Shown: positions 1-6,680 of the stretch, piece by piece
How positions within the stretch are numbered: position 1 is the stretch's first letter
Layout: every line of letters starts with the position of its first letter
Origin: Pavlovales sp. CCMP2436
Lineage: Eukaryota > Haptophyta > Pavlovophyceae > Pavlovales
Assembly: GCA_026770615.1 (NCBI GenBank)
Contig: MU631309.1
Coordinates: 141,638-154,532, forward strand
Direction: 5' to 3'
Length of the DNA stretch: 12,895 bases
Translations under genes and position numbers: made by a program
The notes under the pieces: model-generated
Told to the model about the DNA's origin: nothing
The model's database searches: none
Seen by the model: only the letters and a program-made list of their open reading frames with translations

Positions 1-338
1 CTCAGCAGCCCGGCGTCGAGCTCTAATGACGAGGGCGCCCACTGGGACGGAACTGCGGGTCTGCCCCCCGTGTTGAGGATGGGCATCAGCGCGAGCACCT
101 TGCGCGCGAGGGTGATGTCGTCCTTAATGGAGTCAGGCCCCACCTTCTGCACCAGCAGGAAGACTTTGCCGTAGGACTCGTTGATGGCCTCGAGCAGCGG
201 GGGGCGCAGCTGCGGGGCGGGCGGGATGAAGTAGAGGAGCTTCGGCATGTCGACGTCGCCCGAGGGCACGCCGTCTATAGCGAACGCGGCGCCTGTGCAG
301 GCGACCGCGAGGAGGAGGCGGAGGGGGGGCTCCGTTAT
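1..338 (-). CDS. Putative secreted protein, N-terminal part, truncated by the window edge
   Basis: Seen: an uninterrupted minus-strand frame of about 112 codons runs off the left edge. It opens with a classic signal-peptide pattern: a short N-region with Arg, a hydrophobic core (LLLAVACTGAAFA), then a likely cut before Ile-Asp-Gly. A mixed-composition, protein-like chain follows with helical stretches (PLLEAINESYGKVFLLVQKV, then DSIKDDITLARKVLALMPIL). Third codon positions are strongly G/C. The family is not recognised. No ATG precedes the signal peptide: the codon at the expected start (338-336) is ATA, followed by ACG GAG, and an in-frame TAG lies upstream near 369-371. The first in-frame ATG, around 251-249, would drop the signal peptide. 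Either the start codon has mutated, initiation is non-AUG, or an upstream exon joins at an AG such as the one near 352-351. Inference: exported or membrane-trafficked host protein, possibly a pseudogene. Confidence 0.5.
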   Translation of the reverse strand, partial: MTEPPLRLLLAVACTGAAFAIDGVPSGDVDMPKLLYFIPPAPQLRPPLLEAINESYGKVFLLVQKVGPDSIKDDITLARKVLALMPILNTGGRPAVPSQWAPSSLELDAGLL

Positions 339-774
339 CGTGTTGACCAGATACTGATTTGGCGTGTGATGTAGCTAGCTGACGAATTCTCGAGGCTTGT
401 TGGGGGCGGTTTGTGTTATCCATCCGTCGCCTTTGACGTTCATGTCGATAAGGCCTATGATGGAGTATACATAGTCTATCGAGCTCACGTGCGCCTATTA
501 GTGTCTATTTGTGATGTTTGGACCCGGCGATTGGTGAGTAGGTTTTTGAGCAGCTACAGGTTTGTGAGCAGGTTCCAAGCTGTTGGATTGGTGAGCTGCG
601 AGATGTGGGGCTGTGGGATGAAGGGCGAGCGGGGTAGCCTCGTTTTTGTTTGTTAAAAAAAATAAAAAGTTTTAAATAATCGTCAGTTATCAGTTACTAC
701 GGTTATCAGTTACTTTCTCAAAAGCCTTTCATCAACGCGCCGCCGCCAACGAGCTGGTCGAGCTACCCGTTGAG
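339..774. other. Probable non-coding spacer, G/T-rich on the plus strand
   Basis: No convincing gene. An 81-codon plus-strand frame at 411-656 is open but compositionally simple and rich in Val, Arg and Ser. It ends just before an A-rich run containing AATAAA-like sequence (about 655-670), which could be a polyadenylation signal but is equally explained by A-richness. A 13-bp direct repeat, gttatcagttact, occurs at 686-698 and 702-714. Confidence 0.4.
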
Positions 775-1272
775 TTGGCTTTCGAGCTGCCCGTAGAGCT
801 ACCCGTCGTCGAGCTGCACGTCGAGCCGCGCATCGTGGTGCGCATGGCGTCGCTCAAGCCGCTTCGTCAAGCTGCCACGAGATGCGGCCTGCGCGCCGTC
901 ACTCGAGTGCTTCGTCTTCCCGCCGTCGAACCCTGCGTCGAAATGTTCGTGGCGGCGCTGGCCAAGCTTCCCGTCGAGCTACCCGTCGTCGAGCCGCACG
1001 TCGAGCCGCTCATCGCTCGAGCTGTGCGCATGGCGTCGCTCGAGCCGCCGCTTCATCTGCCCGTAGCGCTTCGTCGAGCTGCGCGTGGCGGCGCTGGCGG
1101 GGAACGGGATGGCGGGTTGCGGGTGGAAGAGGGCGTGCGGAAGCTGCGCCCTGCCCGCCCGCCCCTCTTCAGGCCTCGCGGGGCTGTATGCGATACCCGA
1201 GTCCTCCACTTATCTTTAAAAAAACTCTCTCCTCATCTAAGGTGGTTGCGGTTGTTGGACTGGGATAAGTAG
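775..1272 (+). CDS. Hypothetical repetitive ORF, doubtful
   Basis: An open frame of 165 codons starting at an ATG-free junction and covering the two-copy duplication. The product would be Leu/Val/Arg-rich with two similar blocks of about 60 residues (ELPVELPVVELHVEP and KLPVELPVVEPHVEP), followed by an Arg/Gly-rich part and a tail LSPHLRWLRLLDWDK. No domain is recognised. In GC-rich repetitive DNA long frames are expected by chance. The only argument for coding is that the duplication length and its indel keep the frame. No neighbour supports a function. Confidence 0.15.
   Translation: MAFELPVELPVVELHVEPRIVVRMASLKPLRQAATRCGLRAVTRVLRLPAVEPCVEMFVAALAKLPVELPVVEPHVEPLIARAVRMASLEPPLHLPVALRRAARGGAGGERDGGLRVEEGVRKLRPARPPLFRPRGAVCDTRVLHLSLKKLSPHLRWLRLLDWDK
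780..1150. repeat. Two-copy tandem duplication, period about 180-186 bp, rich in GTCGAGC
   Basis: The string gagctacccgtcgtcgag occurs at 796 and again at 976 (spacing 180). The string gcatggcgtcgctc occurs around 842 and 1028 (spacing 186). The second copy carries a 6-bp expansion between these anchors, so period and indel are both multiples of three. Within each copy a shorter motif, GTCGAGC with CCCGTCGTC, recurs. The plus strand is open across it (775-1272, with the repeated peptide ELPVELPVVE then HVEP). The minus strand reads a repeat RLERRHAH then RLDVQLDDG but has stops. Coding is possible but the simple sequence makes it doubtful. Confidence 0.6.
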
Positions 1273-1839
1273 TTTGGTTCCTCTCAGGTATCTGCCGATG
1301 CTGCTGTGTATCACGCGAATGGGCGTGGGTCCGAGGTCTGTTTGTCTGAGTGTGTTTATCAGTGTGACTAGTGAATGTTGTCGGAGCCTGCGTGCCCCTG
1401 GTCTTGGTGCTGCTGGTGGCGCCCATAGGACTCTTTTAAGTTGTTTTGGTAGTTGATGGGCTGGGTGAGGTAAGTTGGTGTCAGGGCCTGCCATATGAAT
1501 AAATAAGGTTGGGGTCACGTCTATTCCCACTTGCTTGTGAGTGGCTATTGCTATGTCGATCCGTAGGAAGATTGCTATGCTGTAAAACATGTTGTTGTGT
1601 ATCCAACCGCCTCCCTTTGCCTGGTATGCCATCGACCACATGGGAGCGGTGCTATTGCCACAGGGACCTGTTGGGTCTTCGTCGGGCCGTCTGAGGTCCA
1701 AGTGGTTCTGGACGTTTGCGGGTATTGCCCGGGCGTGGGCTATGGCTCGTTCGCGGAGGTTCGCTGCTGCTTGTTTGTGACTTGCACCGCTGCCGTCGAT
1801 TCGGTGCGAGCTGGGTACCAGAGAAAACGAAGTTTTCAT
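1237..1839 (-). CDS. Hypothetical protein, 200 codons, unrecognised
   Basis: An ATG-to-stop minus-strand frame in a region of balanced base composition, where long chance frames are less likely than in the GC-rich parts. The predicted chain has mixed composition: an Ala/Arg-rich helix-like stretch (NLRERAIAHARAIPANVQNH) at about residues 28-47, a middle segment with Trp/Gly/Asn, a hydrophobic stretch (NMFYSIAIFLRIDIAIATH) at about 82-100, and a basic, Pro-rich C-terminal half. I recognise no family or catalytic motif. The coding strand is A/C-rich, as in the 4433-4890 plus-strand region. A competing 95-codon plus-strand frame lies at 1597-1884. It could be a decayed exon or transposon remnant. 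Confidence 0.25.
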   Translation of the reverse strand: MKTSFSLVPSSHRIDGSGASHKQAAANLRERAIAHARAIPANVQNHLDLRRPDEDPTGPCGNSTAPMWSMAYQAKGGGWIHNNMFYSIAIFLRIDIAIATHKQVGIDVTPTLFIHMAGPDTNLPHPAHQLPKQLKRVLWAPPAAPRPGARRLRQHSLVTLINTLRQTDLGPTPIRVIHSSIGRYLRGTKLLIPVQQPQPP

Positions 1840-1856
1840 AGGTTCACAAGGATCGA

Positions 1857-1876
1857 AATCTGCAGATCTGCAGATT
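1857..1876. repeat. Perfect 20-bp palindrome
   Basis: The half-site AATCTGCAGA is followed at once by its exact reverse complement, with two overlapping PstI-like CTGCAG cores and a central GATC. A second short inverted repeat, gaaaac-gaa-gttttc, lies just upstream (about 1822-1836). No function can be assigned. Confidence 0.7.
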
Positions 1877-1884
1877 CGCCATGA

Positions 1885-2295
1885 GATGGGTCAGGACCCC
1901 GCCCTTTGGGGACGAGATCCGGAGTTCAATTCTTGGTGCTTTACGCCTCTTGCCCCTTTAGGTGGGCACCCTTTGGTTAAGTCGGTTTGGCCCCGCACCT
2001 CCCTTCCTGGCGTTTGGTTGAGCGCCGGGGAGGAGATTGAGACTTCGGACTGAAAAGATCGTTGTCTCTAGGCGAGCTGTCATAAGGACACGTCATTCTA
2101 AAAGTATACCATTAAGTCTCACTTTTTGGCACATTAGGTTTTGGTGGGCCTGGCAACGAAGCTACAAGACGAGCGCGCCGCCAGGAGGCCGAGCCACCGA
2201 GGTGGCACCGGGCCAGCCGGCCCGGGAGAATACTGCGAAACAAACGAACTAACAACAATACAGCCGCGCCGGACAAGCCGGCACGGGCCCAGATA
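1885..2295. other. Intergenic stretch with GC-rich inverted repeats
   Basis: No supportable gene. The plus strand around 2200-2290 holds a hairpin ccgggcc-agcc-ggcccgg and a second related copy of the ccgg-aagccggc motif about 60 bp on, each followed by an A-rich stretch. This may be part of the hairpin-rich repeat that begins near 2300. Confidence 0.35.
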
Positions 2296-2299
2296 AAAA

Positions 2300-2480
2300 T
2301 ACTCCTGTCGAAAAAGCTGTTTGGAATGGCAGTTGGGAATGAGCCTTAGCCCATTCCAAACAGTTTTTCGGCAATAATTCCTGGCCATAAATTGAATTCT
2401 TGGCCAGGAATTGGCGCCGATAATTGAAAAAGCCATTATCTACGCGTTACAAGGATTTTCCTGCATGAATTATCGGCCCG
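2300..2480. repeat. Hairpin-rich repeat, copy 1 (MITE-like family, ends undefined)
   Basis: Three nested inverted repeats are visible. Gtcgaaaaagctgtttggaatgg (about 2307-2329) pairs imperfectly with ccattccaaacagtttttcgg (2351-2371). Aattcctggcca (2376-2387) pairs perfectly with tggccaggaatt (2401-2412) across a 13-nt loop. Gccgataatt (2416-2425) pairs perfectly with aattatcggc (2468-2477). The reverse complement of about 2345-2420 matches the segment near 6030-6100 with substitutions and small indels, so this is a dispersed repeat rather than a single-copy structure. The termini and target duplication are not clear. Confidence 0.6.
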
Positions 2481-2581
2481 AAAATTCCTATAATAGTAGG
2501 GAGTGTGAAAAAATAAATCGGTAGCCTTTTTTGGCTCCGCCTTTTGCTGAACAACCCTCTACCGAGAAACGAACCTAAATA

Positions 2582-2747
2582 CAGGGGATCGCGGGCAATA
2601 AGAAGCCGTCGTGTTAAGAAGCTGAGCCTCGTTTTTTGCATTGTTTGTATGAAATTTAAGCAAATTTAAGCATTGTTTGTATGTAATTTGCTAAGAAGCT
2701 CAGCCTCAAGCTCGAAATTCACCTTTCTTATTGCCCGCGATCCCCTG
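2582..2747 (-). mobile_element. MITE copy 1 (166 bp, TA target duplication, inverted relative to copies 2 and 3)
   Basis: Terminal inverted repeats start CAGGGGATCGCGGGCAATAA and end with the matching complement. The element is flanked on both sides by TA (2580-2581 and 2748-2749), the target duplication typical of Tc1/mariner/pogo-type transposases. Its reverse complement aligns with the copies at 3210 and 11946: shared terminal repeat, then gaggctgag, cttcttagcaaattacatac, a variable AT-rich centre, gaggctcag and ttcttaacacgacgg. There is no transposase frame, so it is non-autonomous. It sits about 80 bp upstream of the probable start codon at 2829, in the presumed promoter or leader of that gene. 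Taking it out brings together an 8-bp inverted pair, aacgaacc (2568-2575) and ggttcgtt (2768-2775). Confidence 0.9.
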
Positions 2748-2828
2748 TATATCTGATTGTTCGCTTCGGTTCGTTGCCGAAAAAGTCCAACGAACTGTAA
2801 TTCGGTAGGGTTGATGCAGAAGAAGACC

Positions 2829-3727
2829 ATGGTGGTGGTGCCAGCGGCGGATTCGGCGGCCCCGGAGCCGCTCGTCTCCGAGGAGCCCGCCGCGAAGAAG
2901 GCGACGAATGCGAAGTCGAAGTCGAAGAAGCCGGAGCCGGTGGCGGCGGCATCGGCACTCCTGGATACCGCCGACCTCATGTCGAAGGGGGATGCGGCGG
3001 TGGCGCTCCCGGCTATCGTCAACCTCGAGCCGGGGCAGGCGGCGGCGGCGCTTCCGACTATCGTCGACCTCGCGAACGATGACGACGTGTCGAAGACGCT
3101 GAGCTTCTCCGAGGAGTTATCCGATCTCGAGCAGGACGAGGTGGCCGGACTCGAGGTACGCGGACAGAGAGGCCCTCGCCGAGGCGGCTCGTGCCGCGGA
3201 GGAAAGGTACAAGGGATTGCAGGCAATAAGAACGGCGCTTTTTGAGGCTGAGGCTGAGTTTCTTAGCAAATTACATACAAACAATGCTTTAAATTTCTTA
3301 AATTACATGCAAACAATGCAAACAAAAGAAGCTCAGTTTCTTAACACGACGGTTTCTTACTGCCCGCGATCACCTGTATGGCTACCCGCGCGGCCTCGGG
3401 CGCTCGGATGGCCCCGCGAGCGGCCGCGGCAGCGGGCGCGGGGGCGGGAGCGGGCGCGGGATGGGCGGCGCCATTCCCCAGCCCAGCCACCCGCGCAGAC
3501 GCAGCTCCCGGCCACCGCGCGCGCCGCCGCTTAGATGCCCGCGCAGCTGCCGCTCCCGCCCCCGCTCCCGCGCTTCTCCCAGCGCCCAGATTCGTTGTTG
3601 CTTCTCTGGCGCGCCCTTCACGGGATGGACGCGCACGAGTTCGTCGTCAAACACGAGATGCGGGAGTCAAGCACGCGCGAGCCAAGCACGCGCGAGCAGG
3701 GCGGAGAACACGCACCGAGACGGTTGA
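2829..3727 (+). pseudogene. Gene with coiled-coil and Gly/Arg-rich parts, interrupted by MITE copy 2
   Basis: The start chosen is ATG 2829, in a strong eukaryotic context (accATGg); ATG 2814 is in the same frame. Residues 1-107 are Ala/Pro/Lys-rich and then acidic (DLANDDDVSKTL, SFSEELSDLEQDEV), in the frame starting at 2829. Around 3150 the sensible reading moves to another frame, giving a helical Ala/Glu stretch (ADREALAEAARAAEERY) that ends exactly at the TA (3208-3209) where MITE copy 2 begins. Downstream of the MITE, the frame that continues the split Tyr codon reads GYPRGLGRSDG and then repeated Gly-Arg (about 3379-3470). After that comes an Arg/Ser/Pro-rich tail to a stop at 3725-3727. 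Known: Gly/Arg-rich tails often bind RNA. Inference: a host RNA-binding or Gag-like protein inactivated by one frameshift and one insertion. No family is recognised, and the tail after 3480 is weak. Confidence 0.5.
3210..3376 (+). mobile_element. MITE copy 2 (167 bp, TA target duplication), inserted in a reading frame
   Basis: Begins CAAGGGATTGCAGGCAATAA (two changes from the consensus end) and ends with the complement of CAGGTGATCGCGGGCAGTAA. It is flanked by TA at 3208-3209 and 3377-3378. The internal landmarks of the family are present: gaggctgaggctgag, tttcttagcaaattacatac, the AT-rich centre with acaaacaatgc repeats, and tttcttaacacgacgg. It has no transposase. Its terminal repeats are more diverged than those of copies 1 and 3. 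It lies in opposite orientation to copy 1, 462 bp away, so the two bracket the 5' half of the interrupted gene. Confidence 0.9.
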
Positions 3728-3945
3728 GAACGAGCGGGGCGAACGGGTCGACGGGGATGGCAACGAGGCGGCCAACCCCCCCCACCCGGGTGCGCGGGCC
3801 CTGCGCGCCTGCGGCCATGCACAGCAGCGTGAAGCGCATGGCCTCCGTGGTCTCGCCGCACGAGCGCTGTAGGTACGGCATGCGGCGTTCCCAAACGAGC
3901 CAGAAAAGAACGAGCGAGATTTGCGTTTTTCACGCGGCTTTTTGA
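3535..3945 (+). CDS. Possible coding segment downstream of the interrupted gene, unrecognised
   Basis: A 136-codon plus-strand frame whose middle reads like protein (LLLLWRALHGMDAHEFVVKH, later AAMHSSVKRMASVVSPHERC). It includes a 15-bp direct repeat (aagcacgcgcgagc, twice near 3668-3698). It could be a further frame-shifted part of the gene that starts at 2829. The minus strand is also open at 3618-3881, with a signal-peptide-like start (MRFTLLCMAAGAQG). The two readings exclude each other and I cannot choose between them. No family is recognised. Confidence 0.2.
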   Translation: MPAQLPLPPPLPRFSQRPDSLLLLWRALHGMDAHEFVVKHEMRESSTREPSTREQGGEHAPRRLRTSGANGSTGMATRRPTPPTRVRGPCAPAAMHSSVKRMASVVSPHERCRYGMRRSQTSQKRTSEICVFHAAF

Positions 3946-4042
3946 ACTACGACTTACTTAATAGGAAGACAGGCAGCAGCAGTCAGGCAAATTTGATGTG
4001 TACGGCCGACAAATTCAGCCAGTGATTGCCCAGGTGGCGGAC

Positions 4043-4386
4043 CTACGCGGCTTCATGCCACGACCGCGTCTCTTGTCGCTGGTGGTATACGCCCTCAGCC
4101 CACTCCTCGGTGCCGTCGTCGTCTGCGCCACCGTGTGCCGCGCCGCCGCCACCGATGTTCTCCATACGCGCGCGCGCTATGATGACCTTTGCGTGTCCAC
4201 GCAAGGCGCGCATACCGATCTCCTGTCGCATCTTCCACAGGAAAGCGGTGTGTGCGAGCTGTTCGGAGGGAGCTCCCGTGCGCCCTCGCAGTGCGCGGCT
4301 TTTTCGGCCGAGAAAGATTTCACGCGGGAAGCAGGGAAGGCGTATTTTAAGCCGGCGGAACTGAAAAAGCCGCGAGCCGAAATTTT
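4043..4386 (-). pseudogene. Fragment of an unrecognised protein family, paralogous to 12397-12753
   Basis: The minus strand is open for about 114 codons, from after a TAA near 4389 to a TAG at 4043-4045; the first ATG is at 4231. The most protein-like part reads SEQLAHTAFLWKMRQEIG, then RALRGHAKVIIARARMENIG, then a Gly/Asp/Glu-rich tail. It aligns with the minus-strand frame at 12397-12753, which reads MRKELG, four residues, then ARGHARLILARARS. About 13 of 23 residues are identical and most other changes are conservative (K/Q, L/I, R/K), while the DNA differs mainly at silent positions. That pattern points to shared, once-selected coding sequence. The function is unknown. No upstream ATG is present, so this is either an internal exon or a decayed copy. 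Confidence 0.45.
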
Positions 4387-4432
4387 ATTTCACACTAGGT
4401 GTAAACACGATCACACCCTCCATGCATCATAA

Positions 4433-4892
4433 GCCCACCCTCAGGCCCAGCAGAGGCCAGCAACGCTTACGCACATCAAACGGGGAAAAACGCAACCAGA
4501 GACCGTCTCGAACCAAAACCTCACTGCCACCAGGAGCAGCCAGTCCCACCGAACCCAAAACAGGACCAGCCATTCCCGCCATAAACCACGAATCTGCAGC
4601 AGGCCCGTCACGCATGCACGCAATGATCCATGACAAGTCCGTCATAGTCATGCACCACCCACGCACACTACGCTCAGCAACCAAACGGGCCCTTGAAACC
4701 GGCCAGTCACCCACGCTGTCATACCACTCGGGCGACAAAAAAACCTAAAACCAAACATGAGCCAGCAAGCTCAAAAAAGTCTTCAAAACGCAAACATGAG
4801 CCAGCAAGCCCGCCACACCCCGCAACCCAAAGCCCTGCGCCCACCCCCGTCAAGGGGTGGGATAGAACGGGCCGGAAAATAAGCCGCGCATA
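4433..4892. other. A/C-rich stretch with a 39-bp direct repeat, coding doubtful
   Basis: The plus strand is strongly A/C-rich and both strands contain open frames (plus 4422-4748, minus 4427-4738, plus 4693-4893) without recognisable domains. The string caaacatgagccagcaagc occurs at 4752-4770 and 4791-4809, a period of 39 bp. In the frame 4693-4893 this gives a repeated KHEPAS unit in a Lys-rich context (SSKKSSKRKHEPASPP) resembling a nuclear localisation patch. A single two-copy repeat is thin evidence for a gene. Confidence 0.35.
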
Positions 4893-4899
4893 GTTGTGG

Positions 4900-4920
4900 T
4901 TTTTGCCCCCCGGGCAAAAA
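4900..4920. repeat. Perfect inverted repeat with a 3-nt loop
   Basis: Tttttgccc (4900-4908) and gggcaaaaa (4912-4920) pair perfectly around ccc. It could be an end of one of the local repeats or a chance hairpin. The following 4921-5245 contains only a weak 81-codon frame (4896-5141) and no recognised feature. Confidence 0.55.
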
Positions 4921-5245
4921 TCTCAACATATGCGAGTCAGGCTAGTGAGGAGGTAATGTTTGGGATGCGCGAAGGTGGGCCGCGCTCGCAGACGGCGCTG
5001 CATTTCCAGACGTCGCGAGAGAGAGCAGTGGAGGTCGGTCAGCGCGCCAGTCGAGAGTCGTCAGTCGTCGATCGTCGTGTGCCTGAATTGATCAGCGGTG
5101 GGGATGGTATCCGTGTGCTCGGGGTGGATCCCTGGATCTGATTGTTTTTCAACACTTAAATCCAGCGCGATCCCCCCGGGTCCGGACGTTTAACTAAAAA
5201 CTTACAGACTGTCTAATAGTTTGTAGCTCAAATCCACCGCGCGGC

Positions 5246-6030
5246 ATGGAAAAGGATAAGTACAGTACGGGCGGAGAGGACGGCGAGGACGGTGAGGGCG
5301 GCAGGCAGCCAATGAGAGAGTGCGAGGACCGCGACGACGTTCGCGAATGAGGACCCGCGCCCGCGCGAGCGCGAGCGCGCCGCTCCGGCCGGCCGATCGC
5401 GTGCTCGCTCGCAAGCGCGAGGCGCACGATCGCGAGCGCGCGGACGAACATGAGTACTCGCACCGGCTGCGCGATGTGGAGAAGCGCGAGGACAAGCTGG
5501 AACGCCGGCATGAGCGTGAGCAGGAGTGGGCGGCCGAGCGTCAGCGCGTCCTGGACGAGCCGAACGCGCTCGACAAGCTCGACGCCAAGACGCGCGAGGA
5601 CCTCCGCGCCCGGTGCTACGACGAGAAGCGCACAGTCGACGCGGACGTGCGCGCCGAGCGGCGCGCGGCCGAGGCGGAGGTGGAGAAGGCGGACCGCGAG
5701 CGGCGCGACTCCGATTTGGCGGCCAAGGCCTCCCGCCTGACCTAGTGCATCACTCAGCCACCTGCTCGACGAGGCAGGCTGGCAGCGGCTCATGCAGAGA
5801 AGTGCGCTGGTGCGATCATCCAAAACCTAGACGTCTTTGACGACGGCCAGGTCGCGCTGAAGATGGGTGCTGCTGTGCGTCCCTGCGTGAACTGCGAGCG
5901 ACGCGGAAGAGTGCCGTCCGGGTGTTCACCCAATTATCCTCCTTTGGTTCACCATCATTTGACGGAATTTCGAAATACAAAAAAACTGTTTAGGATGGGG
6001 GTCTCACCGACGTCAAATTGTACGCCATGA
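5246..6030 (+). pseudogene. Gene for a highly charged, helical (coiled-coil) protein, frameshifted
   Basis: Pieces in two frames join into one sensible chain. ATG 5246 starts an acidic segment (EKDKYSTGGEDGEDGEGG, then ECEDRDDVRE) that stops at 5348-5350. An overlapping frame to 5745 gives a long Arg/Glu/Asp/Lys-rich helix with heptad-like spacing (about 5395-5740: VLARKREAHDRERADEHEYS, later AEAEVEKADRERRDSDLAAK). Then a short piece in the first frame reads SHLLDEAGWQRLMQ (about 5756-5795), and the second frame resumes AEKCAGAIIQNLDVFDDGQV with a CxxC (RPCVNCERRGR), to TGA 6028-6030. At least three indels are needed to link them. Family unknown; it resembles coiled-coil host proteins or structural (Gag-like) proteins only in composition. 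The 3' end overlaps the repeat at about 5985. Confidence 0.5.
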
Positions 6031-6105
6031 ATTGAATTTTGTAGCCAGGAATTCTCAGTAATTCTTGTCGAAAAAGCTGTTTGGAATGGGCCTTATGTTA
6101 GGTTT
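5982..6105. repeat. Hairpin-rich repeat, copy 2 (inverted relative to 2300-2480)
   Basis: The segment gccatgaattgaatttt (6024-6040), then gccaggaatt, then gtcgaaaaagctgtttggaatggg (about 6067-6090), matches the reverse complement of 2345-2420 with small indels. A second, weaker copy of the core, aaaaaactgtttaggatggg, lies about 85 bp upstream (near 5984) in the same orientation. The ends are undefined. It abuts coding-like sequence on both sides. Confidence 0.55.
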
Positions 6106-6164
6106 CAAAACCAGACCCACACCGAAAAGGCTGCCGTCATTTTTGCGGCCGACCTGCGGCCGCG

Positions 6165-6680
6165 GGCATGGCGCTCCTGCTCGCGGGGGCCAAGATGGTG
6201 ATCGGCCACCAGCGTGCCGGGGCTCGACAACTCACCCAAGCCCCTGCACAAGCTGCACGACCGGGCGCTCGCGGACGACGACGCGCCCGCGGCAGGCCGA
6301 CATGGCGGATGTCACGGACGGCCAGGTGCTCTCGCTCACCGCAGGACCGCTCCTTGGTGCCCGAGGACGTGGATGCAGCCGGCACGCGTCTCGCGGTCGA
6401 GCACATGGGTGTTACGGACGGTCTAGCGGCCACGAGCTGGCGAGCACTCATGCTGTGCTTCGCGACGGCCGCCCTCTGGGTGACACGCTGTGGAGGTCTC
6501 TCGAGGCGTCGCGCCGGCCGGCCTTGCCGGCGGCGGAGAGGCCCCCTAGATGTGGCCGTGGCGTGGCGCACGGACCCTGGCGGCTGCAAACCTGCCCGGC
6601 CGCTGGCCGCGGGCATGCGACCTCTGGGGATGGCCCGGCGTGGCTCTCATCGCGGCGGCCGCGACGAGGTTCGATCATAG
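6165..6680 (+). pseudogene. Coding-like patch in three frames, unrecognised
   Basis: Protein-like pieces follow one another with frame changes. ALLLAGAKMVIGHQRAG (from 6168) is followed by LDNSPKPLHKLHDRALADDD (second frame, about 6217-6276). ADMADVTDGQVLSLTAG (third frame, about 6297-6347) follows, and then LVPEDVDAAGTRLAVEHMGV and TDGLAATSWRALMLCFATAA (first frame again, to about 6475). The remainder is Arg-rich and unconvincing. No motif is recognised. It is either a decayed gene or a chance reading in GC-rich DNA. Opposite-strand frames are also long here. Confidence 0.25.

Noticed and set aside
655..670. AATAAA-like polyadenylation signal
   Set aside because: Lies in an A-run, and no convincing gene ends upstream.
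3378..3872. 164-codon Ala-rich plus-strand frame starting at ATG 3378 (A of the TA target duplication)
   Set aside because: Poly-Ala/Gly-Ala/Pro-Ala composition comes from GGC/GCG repeats. The Gly/Arg-rich frame that continues the upstream Tyr codon is the better reading of 3379-3470.
3933..4374. 11-bp inverted repeat cgcggcttttt at 3933-3943 and 4364-4374 as possible ends of an element around the 4.2 kb fragment
   Set aside because: Short, also present a third time near 4294, with no target duplication and no extension. Expected at this distance with moderate probability.
5194..5823. 209-codon minus-strand frame
   Set aside because: Opposite strand of the charged coiled-coil gene. It is a by-product of GAG/CGC-rich codons, low in complexity and unrecognised.
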